From assembly GCA_963806495.1 (NCBI GenBank), contig CAWDYA010000008.1:372001-436000 (forward strand): a stretch of 64,000 bases of DNA, given 5' to 3'. Source of the stretch: CAWDYA01 sp963806495 (GTDB lineage: Bacteria > Acidobacteriota > Polarisedimenticolia > JACPZX01 > DASXTC01). Below, piece by piece: positions 24,676-33,042 of the stretch; the stretch's first letter is position 1, and every line of letters starts with the position of its first letter. The notes below the pieces were generated by a model that was not told the origin of the DNA, did no database searches, and saw only the letters and a list, made by a program, of their open reading frames with translations. A program made the translations under genes and the position numbers.

Positions 24676-26436
24676 TCACGGCCCGGCCGTGGCGGCCCGC
24701 GGTCCAAGGCGCCGCTCGAATGCCGCCTGTCGGGCCGGATCCCGGACCTGGTCGAAATAGAAAAGGCGGAACCGCCGGTAGTCCGACGCGACCGCCTCGT
24801 CGCTCATCCCCTGCATCCCCCTGATGTACGAGTCGAGCAGCTTCGGGAAATCCGGAATCGTCGCTCCCCGCTTCGCCAGCGCGCCGAGAAGCTCGGGATT
24901 CCATCGCAGGATCTGCCCGTAGACATCGTCGGCGAAGCGGGCGCGGACGTCCGGGATGTGCCGGTACAGATCGATGATCTCCTGGGGCCCCTTCGAGAAG
25001 GTGAGGTCGGCCCTGCGTTCGAGGATCAGGTACCGGGCCGAGGGGGGCTTCTCGTGCCCCGGCCGGCCGCGCTCGTGGATCGGCTCGCGCGCGACAGACG
25101 GCTCGGTGAGCGCCGTCTCCCCTTCGATCGCCACGGCGAACCGGGCCTTGTAGGCGAGCCGGGCCTCGGTTCCGTAGAACACCACCCGTGCGGGCAGCCC
25201 CTCGAAGTACCGGCGCAGCACGTCGGCCGCGTGATCCACGTAGTCGATCTTCTCCTTCGAGTAGTACCGCGGCTCGTTGGCGATCCCGTAACGCCACGTC
25301 TCTCCGTCCACGGGCACCGGGGTGGCCGCGATCGACGCCACCACCACGACCGCGACCGCCCAGACCCAGCCGGGCCGGGAGCCGAACCACCGGCCGCACT
25401 CCGCCTCCAGGACCAGCAGCAGAAACGGCGTGACGGGGACGAGCAGCCGCGCGAACATGAAGTCTCCGCCCATCCTGACGATATAGAACGCATACGGGAT
25501 CGCGATGCACAGGGCCAGCGCGATCTGCCTCCCGGCGATGCCGTCCTGCCCGCTTCGTACGGCCCGCCCTCCCCGCCCTCGCCGCGCGATCATCCCGGCC
25601 ACCACGAGGGCCGGGCCGGCGAGCAGGATCCAGTACCGCTCCAGATACAGCTGCAGGTAGCGCAACCCCTGCCCGTACCAGGCGAGACCCGCCGACTTCG
25701 CATAGTAGCTGTTCGGAACGATGTCGCCGTAATACCGGACTCTCCAGACCAGGAACGGGACCCAGAGCAACGCGAAACCCGCGCCGTACGACGCCGCCGC
25801 CTTGAGCCGCTCCCTGGATGCGGTCGCCAGGATGAAGACACCGGCCGCGGCGGCCGGCAGGGCGCCGTCGGGGCGTGTGAGGCTCGCGAGCCCGAACAGG
25901 AGGCCGGCACCCGCGAGGGGCCCCGGGCGCGGAGCGCCCCATGCCACCGCCATGAAGCCCGCCAGCAGCAGAAAGGTGAACGCTCCCGTTTCGAGGCCGC
26001 TGACCGAGAAGATGGCCCAGTCGGTGCAGACCGCCGCCCCGAGAGCCGCGAGCGGCAGCGGCCAGCCGTTCCATCCGGCGGCACGCGAGACCGCGCGCGC
26101 GTTGACGGCGAGCAGGACAATCGAGGCCAGATACAGGGCCATCCCCGAGACGTTCGCCCACCCTTCGGCGGATCGACCCGCCGCGAGCCCCGCGGCGGCC
26201 CAGAGCGTCCAGAGAAAGTTGGTGTATCCCTCGACACGCTCGCCGATGTTGAAGACGAGACCGTGGCCTTCGACCAGGTTGCGAGCGTAACGAAAGGAGA
26301 TGAACGCGTCGTCGCTCGTCCACCAGGAGGAGTATGCCGCCAGAGCGCCCCAGCCGAGCGCCGCCAGTGATGCGATGAGGAAGACGATCCGCGTCGTCGT
26401 CGTGCGCCCCGGGGCGGAACGCCCGCCGGGGGTCAT
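24676..26436 (-). CDS. AftB-like GT-C membrane glycosyltransferase
   Basis: 586 residues, with about nine to eleven membrane helices in the first 390 residues and a soluble C-terminal region. The first loop holds SWWTSDDAFISFRYARNL (about 37-54) and GERVEGYTNFLWTLW, the signature of the AftB/GT89-like and related bacterial transferases, with D42-D43 as the expected catalytic acids. Such enzymes use polyprenyl-phosphate sugars at the outer face of the membrane; in mycobacteria the sugar is arabinofuranose, but members in other phyla are uncharacterised. The C-terminus has YYFSRLL-free, mixed alpha/beta sequence with no known motif. It is coupled by ATGA overlap to the upstream M24-fold gene. 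Confidence 0.75.
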   Translation of the reverse strand: MTPGGRSAPGRTTTTRIVFLIASLAALGWGALAAYSSWWTSDDAFISFRYARNLVEGHGLVFNIGERVEGYTNFLWTLWAAAGLAAGRSAEGWANVSGMALYLASIVLLAVNARAVSRAAGWNGWPLPLAALGAAVCTDWAIFSVSGLETGAFTFLLLAGFMAVAWGAPRPGPLAGAGLLFGLASLTRPDGALPAAAAGVFILATASRERLKAAASYGAGFALLWVPFLVWRVRYYGDIVPNSYYAKSAGLAWYGQGLRYLQLYLERYWILLAGPALVVAGMIARRGRGGRAVRSGQDGIAGRQIALALCIAIPYAFYIVRMGGDFMFARLLVPVTPFLLLVLEAECGRWFGSRPGWVWAVAVVVVASIAATPVPVDGETWRYGIANEPRYYSKEKIDYVDHAADVLRRYFEGLPARVVFYGTEARLAYKARFAVAIEGETALTEPSVAREPIHERGRPGHEKPPSARYLILERRADLTFSKGPQEIIDLYRHIPDVRARFADDVYGQILRWNPELLGALAKRGATIPDFPKLLDSYIRGMQGMSDEAVASDYRRFRLFYFDQVRDPARQAAFERRLGPRAATAGP

Positions 26437-27674
26437 AGCTCCGTCAGGTCGGCCGCGGGCCTAAAGAGCCATCGGGCGCCGGTCGCGGTGATGACGGCCA
26501 CGTCGCCGGTGCGTATCCCGTAGTCACCCGGTGTGTACAGCCCGGGCGAAATCATGAAGACGTTGCCTTCCGCAAGGCGCTCGGTGTAGCCCTTGGAGAT
26601 CCAGGGCGGCTCCTCGGACTCGAGTCCGATGCCGCTTCCGGCCCGGTGCACCGCCTCCTTGATGAAGCCCCGCCCACCCGCCGTCGCCATCACGATCTGG
26701 TCGATCGCGGCGCAAACGACGTCGGGCTTGCACTTGTCGACGGCGACATCCTGCGCGTCGCGTTCCACCGAGTGAATCATCTTCATACGCCCCGATGCCT
26801 TGCCGAGAACCACGGTGCGGATCAGGCGTCCGTGATAGCCGTGCACCTGCGCCTGGTAGTCGATCACGATCGGGTCGTCCTTCGCGATGCGCCGATCGCT
26901 CGTGACCGCCGCCGGGTCCGCGGTGCGCGGGCCGGAGCGCACCACGCCAAAGCCATCCAGGCCGCACTCGTGCACCCCCGCCCGGAGGACGTCATCGAGA
27001 TCGTATTCGCGCATCCCCTCCTTGATTCGGGGAAGAGCGCGCTCGATCGCGTGCGAGACGACCGCCGCGGCCGCCCCGATCATCGCGACCTCCGCCGTCG
27101 ACTTGCGCTCGCGCAGAAAACCGACGATCGGCGTGGTGCTGATGAACTCGAGCTTGCGCAGCTCCCGGTTGATCTCGACGAAGTCGTTGTAATCGACCCG
27201 GCTGCCCATGGCGATCGTGCCTTTATCGAGATCGGTCTTCTTGAGGCGCTTGACCAGCAGGGTCAGCGGATCGTCGTACTCCTCCCAGTAGATCACCTCG
27301 TCCACGACCTTCGGCGCCGATTCCACCTTCTGCCGATCCATCACCGAGCAGATCAGTGTGGAGGGACCCTCGGCCGGCAGGATCAGCGAGGAGATCCGTT
27401 CACGCGGGATGAGAGGAATTCCGGTCAGATAGAGAAGGTTGGGTCCGATCACTTCGACGAGGCCGAGAGCCTTGGCCTCCTTGAGCGCCGCGCGCGCCCG
27501 ATCCATGCGCGCGACGAAGACCTCGCGCACCGGTGGGGCCGGGATGGCGGGCAGCGGCGCCGCGGGTGACGTGGTCCCTTCGACGGCGCGCAGCGGGTCG
27601 ATCGCGGCCAGTCCTGCCGCCGCCACCGTGCCCTTGATGATGAAGTCCCTGCGGCTCACACCGGATCGTTTCAT
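26433..27674 (-). CDS. Tat-exported M24 (creatinase-fold) protein without metal ligands
   Basis: 413 residues. A twin-arginine signal (SRRDFIIKG, 7-15, then a hydrophobic stretch) sends it to the periplasm. The rest aligns with creatinase N domain plus pita-bread M24 fold, as in Xaa-Pro aminopeptidases. Of the five metal ligands of that family only D272 (VIDYQ) remains: the second Asp is R283 (GYHGRLIRT), the His is S348 (AGSGIGLE), and the two Glu are S376 (FMISPGLY) and G390 (IRTGDVAVIT). It cannot be a normal metallopeptidase; creatinase itself works without metal, so another hydrolysis or a non-catalytic binding role is possible. Its stop overlaps the start of the AftB-like transferase. 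Confidence 0.7.
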   Translation of the reverse strand: MKRSGVSRRDFIIKGTVAAAGLAAIDPLRAVEGTTSPAAPLPAIPAPPVREVFVARMDRARAALKEAKALGLVEVIGPNLLYLTGIPLIPRERISSLILPAEGPSTLICSVMDRQKVESAPKVVDEVIYWEEYDDPLTLLVKRLKKTDLDKGTIAMGSRVDYNDFVEINRELRKLEFISTTPIVGFLRERKSTAEVAMIGAAAAVVSHAIERALPRIKEGMREYDLDDVLRAGVHECGLDGFGVVRSGPRTADPAAVTSDRRIAKDDPIVIDYQAQVHGYHGRLIRTVVLGKASGRMKMIHSVERDAQDVAVDKCKPDVVCAAIDQIVMATAGGRGFIKEAVHRAGSGIGLESEEPPWISKGYTERLAEGNVFMISPGLYTPGDYGIRTGDVAVITATGARWLFRPAADLTEL

Positions 27675-27766
27675 TGTTCGAGCAAACCTTTTGCACCCTG
27701 TCGGTGTCTAACACGGCGACACAAGAGGATGGGATCCTCGGATATCGTGCCGGGCCGGGGATCCCA

Positions 27767-27808
27767 ATGCAGGGACAGTCGGTTATCGAGACCGGGCTGT
27801 CCCTGCAT
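27767..27808 (-). terminator. Strong hairpin after the TPR gene
   Basis: A perfect 12-bp inverted repeat, ATGCAGGGACAG (27767-27778) and CTGTCCCTGCAT (27797-27808), with an inner CGGT/ACCG extension in the 18-base loop. It lies in the 145-base gap between the stop of the TPR gene and the start of the M24-like gene, both on the minus strand. A second hairpin (GGGATC/GATCCC, 27731-27765) follows it. There is no long U-tract; transcription stop or mRNA end protection are both possible. Confidence 0.5.
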
Positions 27809-27819
27809 CGTCTCTTGTC

Positions 27820-29772
27820 TCATTCGGGAACCGCCCCCCGATCCCTGGCCTCCTCAGCCAGAGCCTTTACCCTCTGGTCCGGTGTCTGATAGTACTTCAG
27901 CAGCCTGCTGAAGTAGTATCGCGACTCCTGGCCGCGCCCCGTCTCGAACGCCAGGGCGGCCCGGGAATACAGGAAAATCGGCACCCTTGCGGCGAAGTGC
28001 GGCTGGGTGATCACCAGATCCTCGGCCCCGCCCCCCGGTGCCGGCCGGAAATGCATGAGCCGGTCCTCGGCCTGGTCGAAGGTGGCGCGCGCTTTCTCCG
28101 ACTCCCCCGTCCTGAGCTGCATCTGGCCCAGGTAGATGAGATCCACCGTGCGATTGCTCGACCTGGCGGCTCTCTCCAGCTGCCCGACGCATCCCTTCTC
28201 GTCGCCCTCCTTGAGCATGGTGGCGGCGCTGAGGATCGCATCGTCGAATTCGGAGTAGCCCGGTGTGTCGGACAGGGCGCGTATCGCCTCGACCGTCTTC
28301 CAGGTCTCCACGGTGTTGCCTTCCTTGAGCTGGACCATCCCGCGCAGACGCAGGAACCGGGTCCGCTGCGCGGCCCGCTCCTCGGGTGACAGCGACTCCT
28401 CCCAATGCTCCAGCGCCGCGTAGTTGTCCTCGAATTCCCTCTGCCGTTTGAGCGGGTCCGAGCTGACGACGCTGTCGCGCTGCAGCCTCAGAACCGCCAG
28501 ATGCAGCGTATCGGTTGCTGCCGAGGGGAGCTTCTCCTTCTCCGCGGTTTCGAGCGCCGCCGTGAATCTCCGTTTCGCCGCGTCGTAGTGGCCTTCGAGC
28601 AGGTCCACCGAGCCGAGCATCAGGTCCGGGTTGGTCTCGTCGCTGTGCGGGATGATGCCGTGGCCGCTCATCCATGTCTTCATGGCCTCGAGCGCCTTGC
28701 GCGCCCCTTCCGTATCGCGGCCCCGGGCGCGCGCTTCGGCCTCCAGCACGTAGAGCCGCAACAGCCCGGGCCACGAGGCACGAACCGATGCGAACCCCTC
28801 GGCCGCGGGGATGAACTCTCCGGCCGCCATCCGTGCCGCCGCGAGCCACAGGACTCCCCTCGGGTCGGCCGGATCGGCCGCCGCGACGGCCACCCAGTCA
28901 TCCGCGGATTCCGACAGACGTCCCATGGCGGCGAGCGAGAGACCTCGCGGCGCATGGCCCCACTTCAGGGCGGGCGAGCGCTGGTGGAGAAGCTCGCCGG
29001 CCTGGATCGCGTGCGGGGCGTCGCCCGCACGGAGCTGCCCCATGGCCCGGCCGACCACGGAGACGAGCGACCGCGGCTGATCGTCCGTGGTGGCGGCAGG
29101 CCCGCCCCCGGGGCCGGGCCCGGAAATGGCCGGAAAGAGGGAATCCGAGCTCCAGAGCGTCCATGTCCTCTCCGCAGCGGCCAGCCTGAAGTCGGGATCG
29201 CTCTGCAGCGCCCTGTCCAGCAGCGCGAGCGACTCGGAAGCGTCCCCGCCGCGCAGCGCCGAGAGCGCCTTCAGATAGGCATCGACCGCCTCGTCCGAGG
29301 CGCTGAGCTCCCGGGACAGGGGCACTGTCCCGCCTTCCCCTTCGACCGGCGGGCCGGCCGCCGACATCCCCGACACGAGGGCCGCCGCCACGGCATCGAC
29401 CGCGAGCGACAAATCCGCGCGCGAGTGGAAGGGCTGCTTCTTCGCCTTGACACGGTCCGTGGAACCGCCTTCGCGATCCCGGGCCGCCCTCGCCTCGAGG
29501 CGCCACGGCCCCTTCCCGGTCACACGCACCTCGAGCCGCCAGGACCCCGGCACGGCGGGCGCCCCGTGCTGCGGATCCTGCGGCAGCAGAACCTGATACC
29601 GCGCTCCCGACTCGATGGCGGCGGCCAGCAGGCCGGGCAGAACGCTCGCCAGATCCGGTGACAGACGGGTCGTCTGGATCGGGGCCAGGACGACTGTTCC
29701 GGTTGGGTCCGGCGCCGCAGAGGCGCCCGCGGTGAGCAGCGCGGACAGGATCAGGGCCAACGGCATCATCAT
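27820..29772 (-). CDS. Secreted TPR-repeat protein
   Basis: 650 residues with an N-terminal signal peptide (MMMPLALILSALLTAGASAA). Residues about 25-130 form a beta-rich domain (VVLAPIQTTRLSPDL, WRLEVRVTGKGPWRLEARAA) that resembles the FlgO/TolB-like or curli-type N-terminal domain that precedes TPR arrays. From about residue 160 the protein is alpha-helical with repeated TPR-like units (SLALLDRALQSDPDFRLAAA, LAAARMAAGEFIPAAEGFAS, LLEGHYDAAKRRFTAALETA, LIYLGQMQLRTGESEKARAT). It is probably a periplasmic or outer-membrane scaffold. It lies 52 bases downstream of the SGNH hydrolase gene on the same strand and is followed by a strong hairpin. Confidence 0.7.
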   Translation of the reverse strand: MMMPLALILSALLTAGASAAPDPTGTVVLAPIQTTRLSPDLASVLPGLLAAAIESGARYQVLLPQDPQHGAPAVPGSWRLEVRVTGKGPWRLEARAARDREGGSTDRVKAKKQPFHSRADLSLAVDAVAAALVSGMSAAGPPVEGEGGTVPLSRELSASDEAVDAYLKALSALRGGDASESLALLDRALQSDPDFRLAAAERTWTLWSSDSLFPAISGPGPGGGPAATTDDQPRSLVSVVGRAMGQLRAGDAPHAIQAGELLHQRSPALKWGHAPRGLSLAAMGRLSESADDWVAVAAADPADPRGVLWLAAARMAAGEFIPAAEGFASVRASWPGLLRLYVLEAEARARGRDTEGARKALEAMKTWMSGHGIIPHSDETNPDLMLGSVDLLEGHYDAAKRRFTAALETAEKEKLPSAATDTLHLAVLRLQRDSVVSSDPLKRQREFEDNYAALEHWEESLSPEERAAQRTRFLRLRGMVQLKEGNTVETWKTVEAIRALSDTPGYSEFDDAILSAATMLKEGDEKGCVGQLERAARSSNRTVDLIYLGQMQLRTGESEKARATFDQAEDRLMHFRPAPGGGAEDLVITQPHFAARVPIFLYSRAALAFETGRGQESRYYFSRLLKYYQTPDQRVKALAEEARDRGAVPE

Positions 29773-29824
29773 TTCTCTCCGAATCTCGATTCACCGGAAA
29801 GCGCGACCGGCATTATAGATCCCG

Positions 29825-30913
29825 TCACCGCGGGCCGGTAGGCACGAGCCCCTTCCTCACCAGCATTCCCGCCAGCGCGCGGGCGGCCACCCGGTGCCCC
29901 AGAGCGTTCCAGTGACGATCCCGCCGGTAGTGCAGGTCCACCCGCGCGCCGGTGTCCGGGTCGCGTGCCGCCTCTCTGAAGGCCGGCACCAGATCCAGGT
30001 AGGCTATCCCCTCGCTGTTCGCGAACGCCTCGACGACCGACGTCCTCTCGGTCTCGATCCGGGGAATCGTCTCCGGGTAGGTGTGCGCGTTCGACGGGAC
30101 GAACGAGATCGCGAACGTGACGCCCGCGGACCGGCATTCAGCGTGCATCCGATGCAGCAATGCCCTCGTGAGATCGTAGCCGTAGCTCCGGCCGGGGGCC
30201 CCGGCTTCCGGCTCGTTCCGTCGCCATCGCTCCAGCTCCGTCTCGATCAGATTCACGAGCCCCGAGCGGCGGCGCAGCCGGTAGTGCAGACGCGACAGCG
30301 TGGAGACGCGCGGCACCGGTACGTTGGTCAGCCGCAGTTCCCCGCCCGGCTCAAGCACGAACATCGGCTTTGGGTACGACCCTTCCGCGTCCGTGACATT
30401 GCCGATGAAATCGTTGCGCGACATCATCAGCAGCACCAGATCCGGATGCCAGGCCAGACCGTACTTCTCCAGGATCAGCAGCTGCTGGCCCGTGTCGGAG
30501 CCGGACAGACCCAGATTGAGAAACTCGGTGCCCGGCAGCATCCCCTCGAGCAGCCGCGTGTAGACCTCCTCGTCGCCGACACCATGGCCCCACGTGAACG
30601 AGTCGCCCAGCACCACGACACGGAACGTCCCGGCGGGCTTGTCGACCTGACGCTCCCGGTCCCTCCAGCCGGCCTGGTTGATCCGGACCGGATGGGAGAA
30701 CTCGTCGCGGGCGAAGACTCCGGTGGCACCGGGCTCGTGGCTCCAGCCGAGCTCGGGGTCGTACTGCCAGAAGGGGTTCCGGATCGGGTCCGGGCCGGCG
30801 ACGTACCCGGGGCGCAGCCAGCGCACGGCGGCCTCGCCGACGAGGGCGGAGAAGAGGAGCGAGACCGCGAGAAGCGCCGCGGGGCCGCTCCAACGCTTCA
30901 CGTTCGGCAACAT
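29825..30913 (-). CDS. Membrane-anchored SGNH/GDSL hydrolase
   Basis: 362 residues from the ATG at 30913, with GAGG four bases upstream. The N-terminus has one membrane helix (ALLAVSLLFSALVGEAAVRWL). The SGNH signatures are VLGDSFTWGHGV (block I, catalytic Ser), LGLSGSDTGQQLL (block II Gly), LLMMSRNDFIGN (block III Asn) and DRHWNALGHRVAARALA (block V, Asp-x2-His). This is the arrangement of periplasmic O-acetyl esterase or AlgX/DltD-type proteins acting on glycans. Given the many glycan genes nearby, polysaccharide acetyl-group removal or transfer is likely; the substrate is unknown. It is divergent from the SDR gene, with 56 bases between start codons. Confidence 0.75.
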   Translation of the reverse strand: MLPNVKRWSGPAALLAVSLLFSALVGEAAVRWLRPGYVAGPDPIRNPFWQYDPELGWSHEPGATGVFARDEFSHPVRINQAGWRDRERQVDKPAGTFRVVVLGDSFTWGHGVGDEEVYTRLLEGMLPGTEFLNLGLSGSDTGQQLLILEKYGLAWHPDLVLLMMSRNDFIGNVTDAEGSYPKPMFVLEPGGELRLTNVPVPRVSTLSRLHYRLRRRSGLVNLIETELERWRRNEPEAGAPGRSYGYDLTRALLHRMHAECRSAGVTFAISFVPSNAHTYPETIPRIETERTSVVEAFANSEGIAYLDLVPAFREAARDPDTGARVDLHYRRDRHWNALGHRVAARALAGMLVRKGLVPTGPR

Positions 30914-30969
30914 TCCCTCATGATAGATGCATCGGGTATGATCCGCCGCATCACCAGGGAGGAGACGGC

Positions 30970-31746
30970 ATGATGGCAGCGACGAACGGAGTGGCGATTG
31001 ATCTGGCCGGGAGGACGGCGGTGGTGACGGGCGGCTCGCGCGGCATCGGGCGCGCCTGCTGCATGATGCTGGGCCGCGCGGGGGCGGCCGTCGCGGTCCA
31101 CTGCCGCGCGCGTGAGGACGAGGCGCGCGCCGTGGCGGCGGCCATCGAAGAGGCGGGCGGCACCGCCGTCGCGCTGTCGGGTGATCTGTCCCTCGAGCAG
31201 GAGGCGGCGCGCGTGATGAGGCAGGCGGCGGAGGCACTCGGGCCTCCCACGATCCTCGTCAACAATGCCGGGATCTGGGAGGGCCGCGCGGTGGACGAGA
31301 TGCGTCTCGAGGAGTGGGAGCGCAGCTTCGCGGTCAACATGCGCTCCATGTTCCTGTGCACGCGCGAGGCGGTCGCCATGATGAAGAAGGGCGGCGACGG
31401 CCGGATCGTCAACATCGCCTCCACCGCCGGGCAGCGCGGGGAGGCGTTCCACTCCGACTACGCGGCGACGAAGGGGGCGGCCATCGCCTTCACGCGCTCG
31501 CTGGCCGTGGAGCTCGCTCCTCACCGCATCCGTGTCAATTGCGTCGCGCCCGGATGGGTCGACACCGAGATGTGCGTCGAGGCGTTCGCCGGTGGAGGCC
31601 GGGCGGCGATCGAACGCACGATCCCGCTGCGCCGCGTGGGCCGGCCCGAGGAGATCGCCGGCGCCGTCCTCTTCGCCGTCTCGGACCTCGCCTCCTTCAT
31701 GACCGGGTCGGTGATCTCGGTCAACGGCGGCGGGGTCATGGCCTGA
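30970..31746 (+). CDS. Short-chain dehydrogenase/reductase (FabG-like)
   Basis: 258 residues, preceded by GGGAGGAGA. The Rossmann motif TGGSRGIG is at 20-27, NNAG at 98-101, and the catalytic triad is S151, Y164 and K168 (Y-x3-K). The length and the C-terminal SDLASFMTGSVISVNGGG are those of classical SDRs such as 3-oxoacyl-ACP reductase. NADP preference is suggested by the basic residue after the glycine loop. It is separated from the HExxH gene by 26 bases on the same strand. Without acyl-chain genes nearby a fatty-acid role is not established; it could equally reduce a sugar or a peptide-derived ketone. Confidence 0.85.
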   Translation: MMAATNGVAIDLAGRTAVVTGGSRGIGRACCMMLGRAGAAVAVHCRAREDEARAVAAAIEEAGGTAVALSGDLSLEQEAARVMRQAAEALGPPTILVNNAGIWEGRAVDEMRLEEWERSFAVNMRSMFLCTREAVAMMKKGGDGRIVNIASTAGQRGEAFHSDYAATKGAAIAFTRSLAVELAPHRIRVNCVAPGWVDTEMCVEAFAGGGRAAIERTIPLRRVGRPEEIAGAVLFAVSDLASFMTGSVISVNGGGVMA

Positions 31747-31772
31747 GCCGGCCGGACACCGGGCGAGAAGGC

Positions 31773-33021
31773 ATGGACTTCCTGCCACCCGACACAGCGT
31801 GGATCGCGGCGCGCATCGCCGCGCGCAACGAGCGGCGTGCTTCGCGTGCGGCCTCCCTGCTGCGGACGCGCAACGCCTGGCAGCGCGAGGCGGTGCGGGC
31901 GCTGCGGGCGACCCTGCACGAGTCGAAGGGCGGCGCGCGCGCCGCATTCCTGATCGAGCCGGGGACGCGGGCCTGGATCGCGGCGGCCGAGGAGGCCCTG
32001 TCTCTCGCCTCTCCCCCGCGGCGCGACGAGGATCTGTTCGACCTGGTCGCTTCGGGATCGCACCTCAGCGAGGTGGTGCCGCACGGCCGTGTCGACCGTG
32101 CCTTCCGGAGGCGGGCGCGATCCCTTGCCACGCGTCTCGGCGAGGCGGCGCTCGAGCGACTGCCGCTCGTCCTCGCCGGGCGCGTGCCGCATGGCTCCCG
32201 GTTCGGACCGTTTCCGCTCGACCTGACGGGCGATCCGGAGGAGGCGCGTGTCGCGGGCGAGATCCATTGCACCCTCCCCTCCCCGATCGCGATCCGCCTC
32301 GAAGGGCCGGCCTCGCTGACGCTGGACGGAGCCGGGATCGTCCTGGCCTCGAAACACGGGAAGGCCGCCATCACCCCGCGGCGTCTCGTCCCGGCCACCG
32401 GCATCGTCCTGGCGCGCGGCGTGACGGCATCACCCGGCGGGCTGATTTGCGGCCGCGAGGATCCGTCCGCCGGACGGCGGCTGGCCCGGGCGCTGGATTC
32501 TGCTGGGGACGGTCTGGCCCGACGCCCGCGACGAGGTGCTCGCTCACACCCACGTGGTCGTCCCGGTCTCGGCGCGCGGCGTGGTGAGCTACTCGATGCC
32601 CGACCGGCCCGGCGCCTCGTACATCAATCTGCGGGGCAAGTCACGCGCGGACCTCGCGGACGATCTGCTGCACGAGACCGCGCACCATCGCCTTCACGAT
32701 CTCGAAGAGCTGTCGGCACTGGAGCGCGACGACGGGGAGCCCCGCTACGTCTCCCCCTGGCGCCGCGGGGTGCGTCCGTTGCGGGGGATCCTGCACGCGG
32801 CCTACACCTTCACATGGCGCGCGGAGCTGCTGCGGAGGATGCGGGACGCACGCACGGGTGCACCCGGGGCCTGGCTGAGACGGGAGATGGCGTTCGAGAT
32901 CGATGCGCTCTCGTCCGCGCTCGGGGATCTCGCCGACGCCTCGCGTCGCGGGCTGCTGACACCCGCGGGCGAGCGGCTGCGGCGGGCCCTGGTCCCGCGC
33001 GTGCGAGCGCTCGGCCGCTGA
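31773..33021 (+). CDS. HExxH protein, peptide beta-hydroxylase-like (frameshifted)
   Basis: About 415 residues once one extra G near 32472 is removed, which joins EDPSADGGWPGRW to ILLGTVWPDARDEV. The C-terminal domain has HETAHHRLHDLEELS, a metal-binding H-E-x-x-H with a further His, followed by YVSPWRRGVRPLRGILHAAY. That pair of blocks is the hallmark of the HEXXH-motif family, members of which are now described as 2-oxoglutarate-dependent peptide beta-hydroxylases in RiPP pathways. The N-terminal half is alpha-helical with no motif I know. It follows the SDR by 26 bases. No RiPP precursor, YcaO, lanthipeptide synthetase or radical SAM is adjacent, so a peptide substrate is a hypothesis. Confidence 0.55.
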
Positions 33022-33042
33022 CCTCTCCCGCCCCGGGACGTG

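Noticed and set aside
29812..29817. A perfect TATAAT on the minus strand before the TPR gene
   Set aside because: No -35 match at 16-18 bases and no TGn extension; the gene is probably co-transcribed with the SGNH hydrolase upstream.
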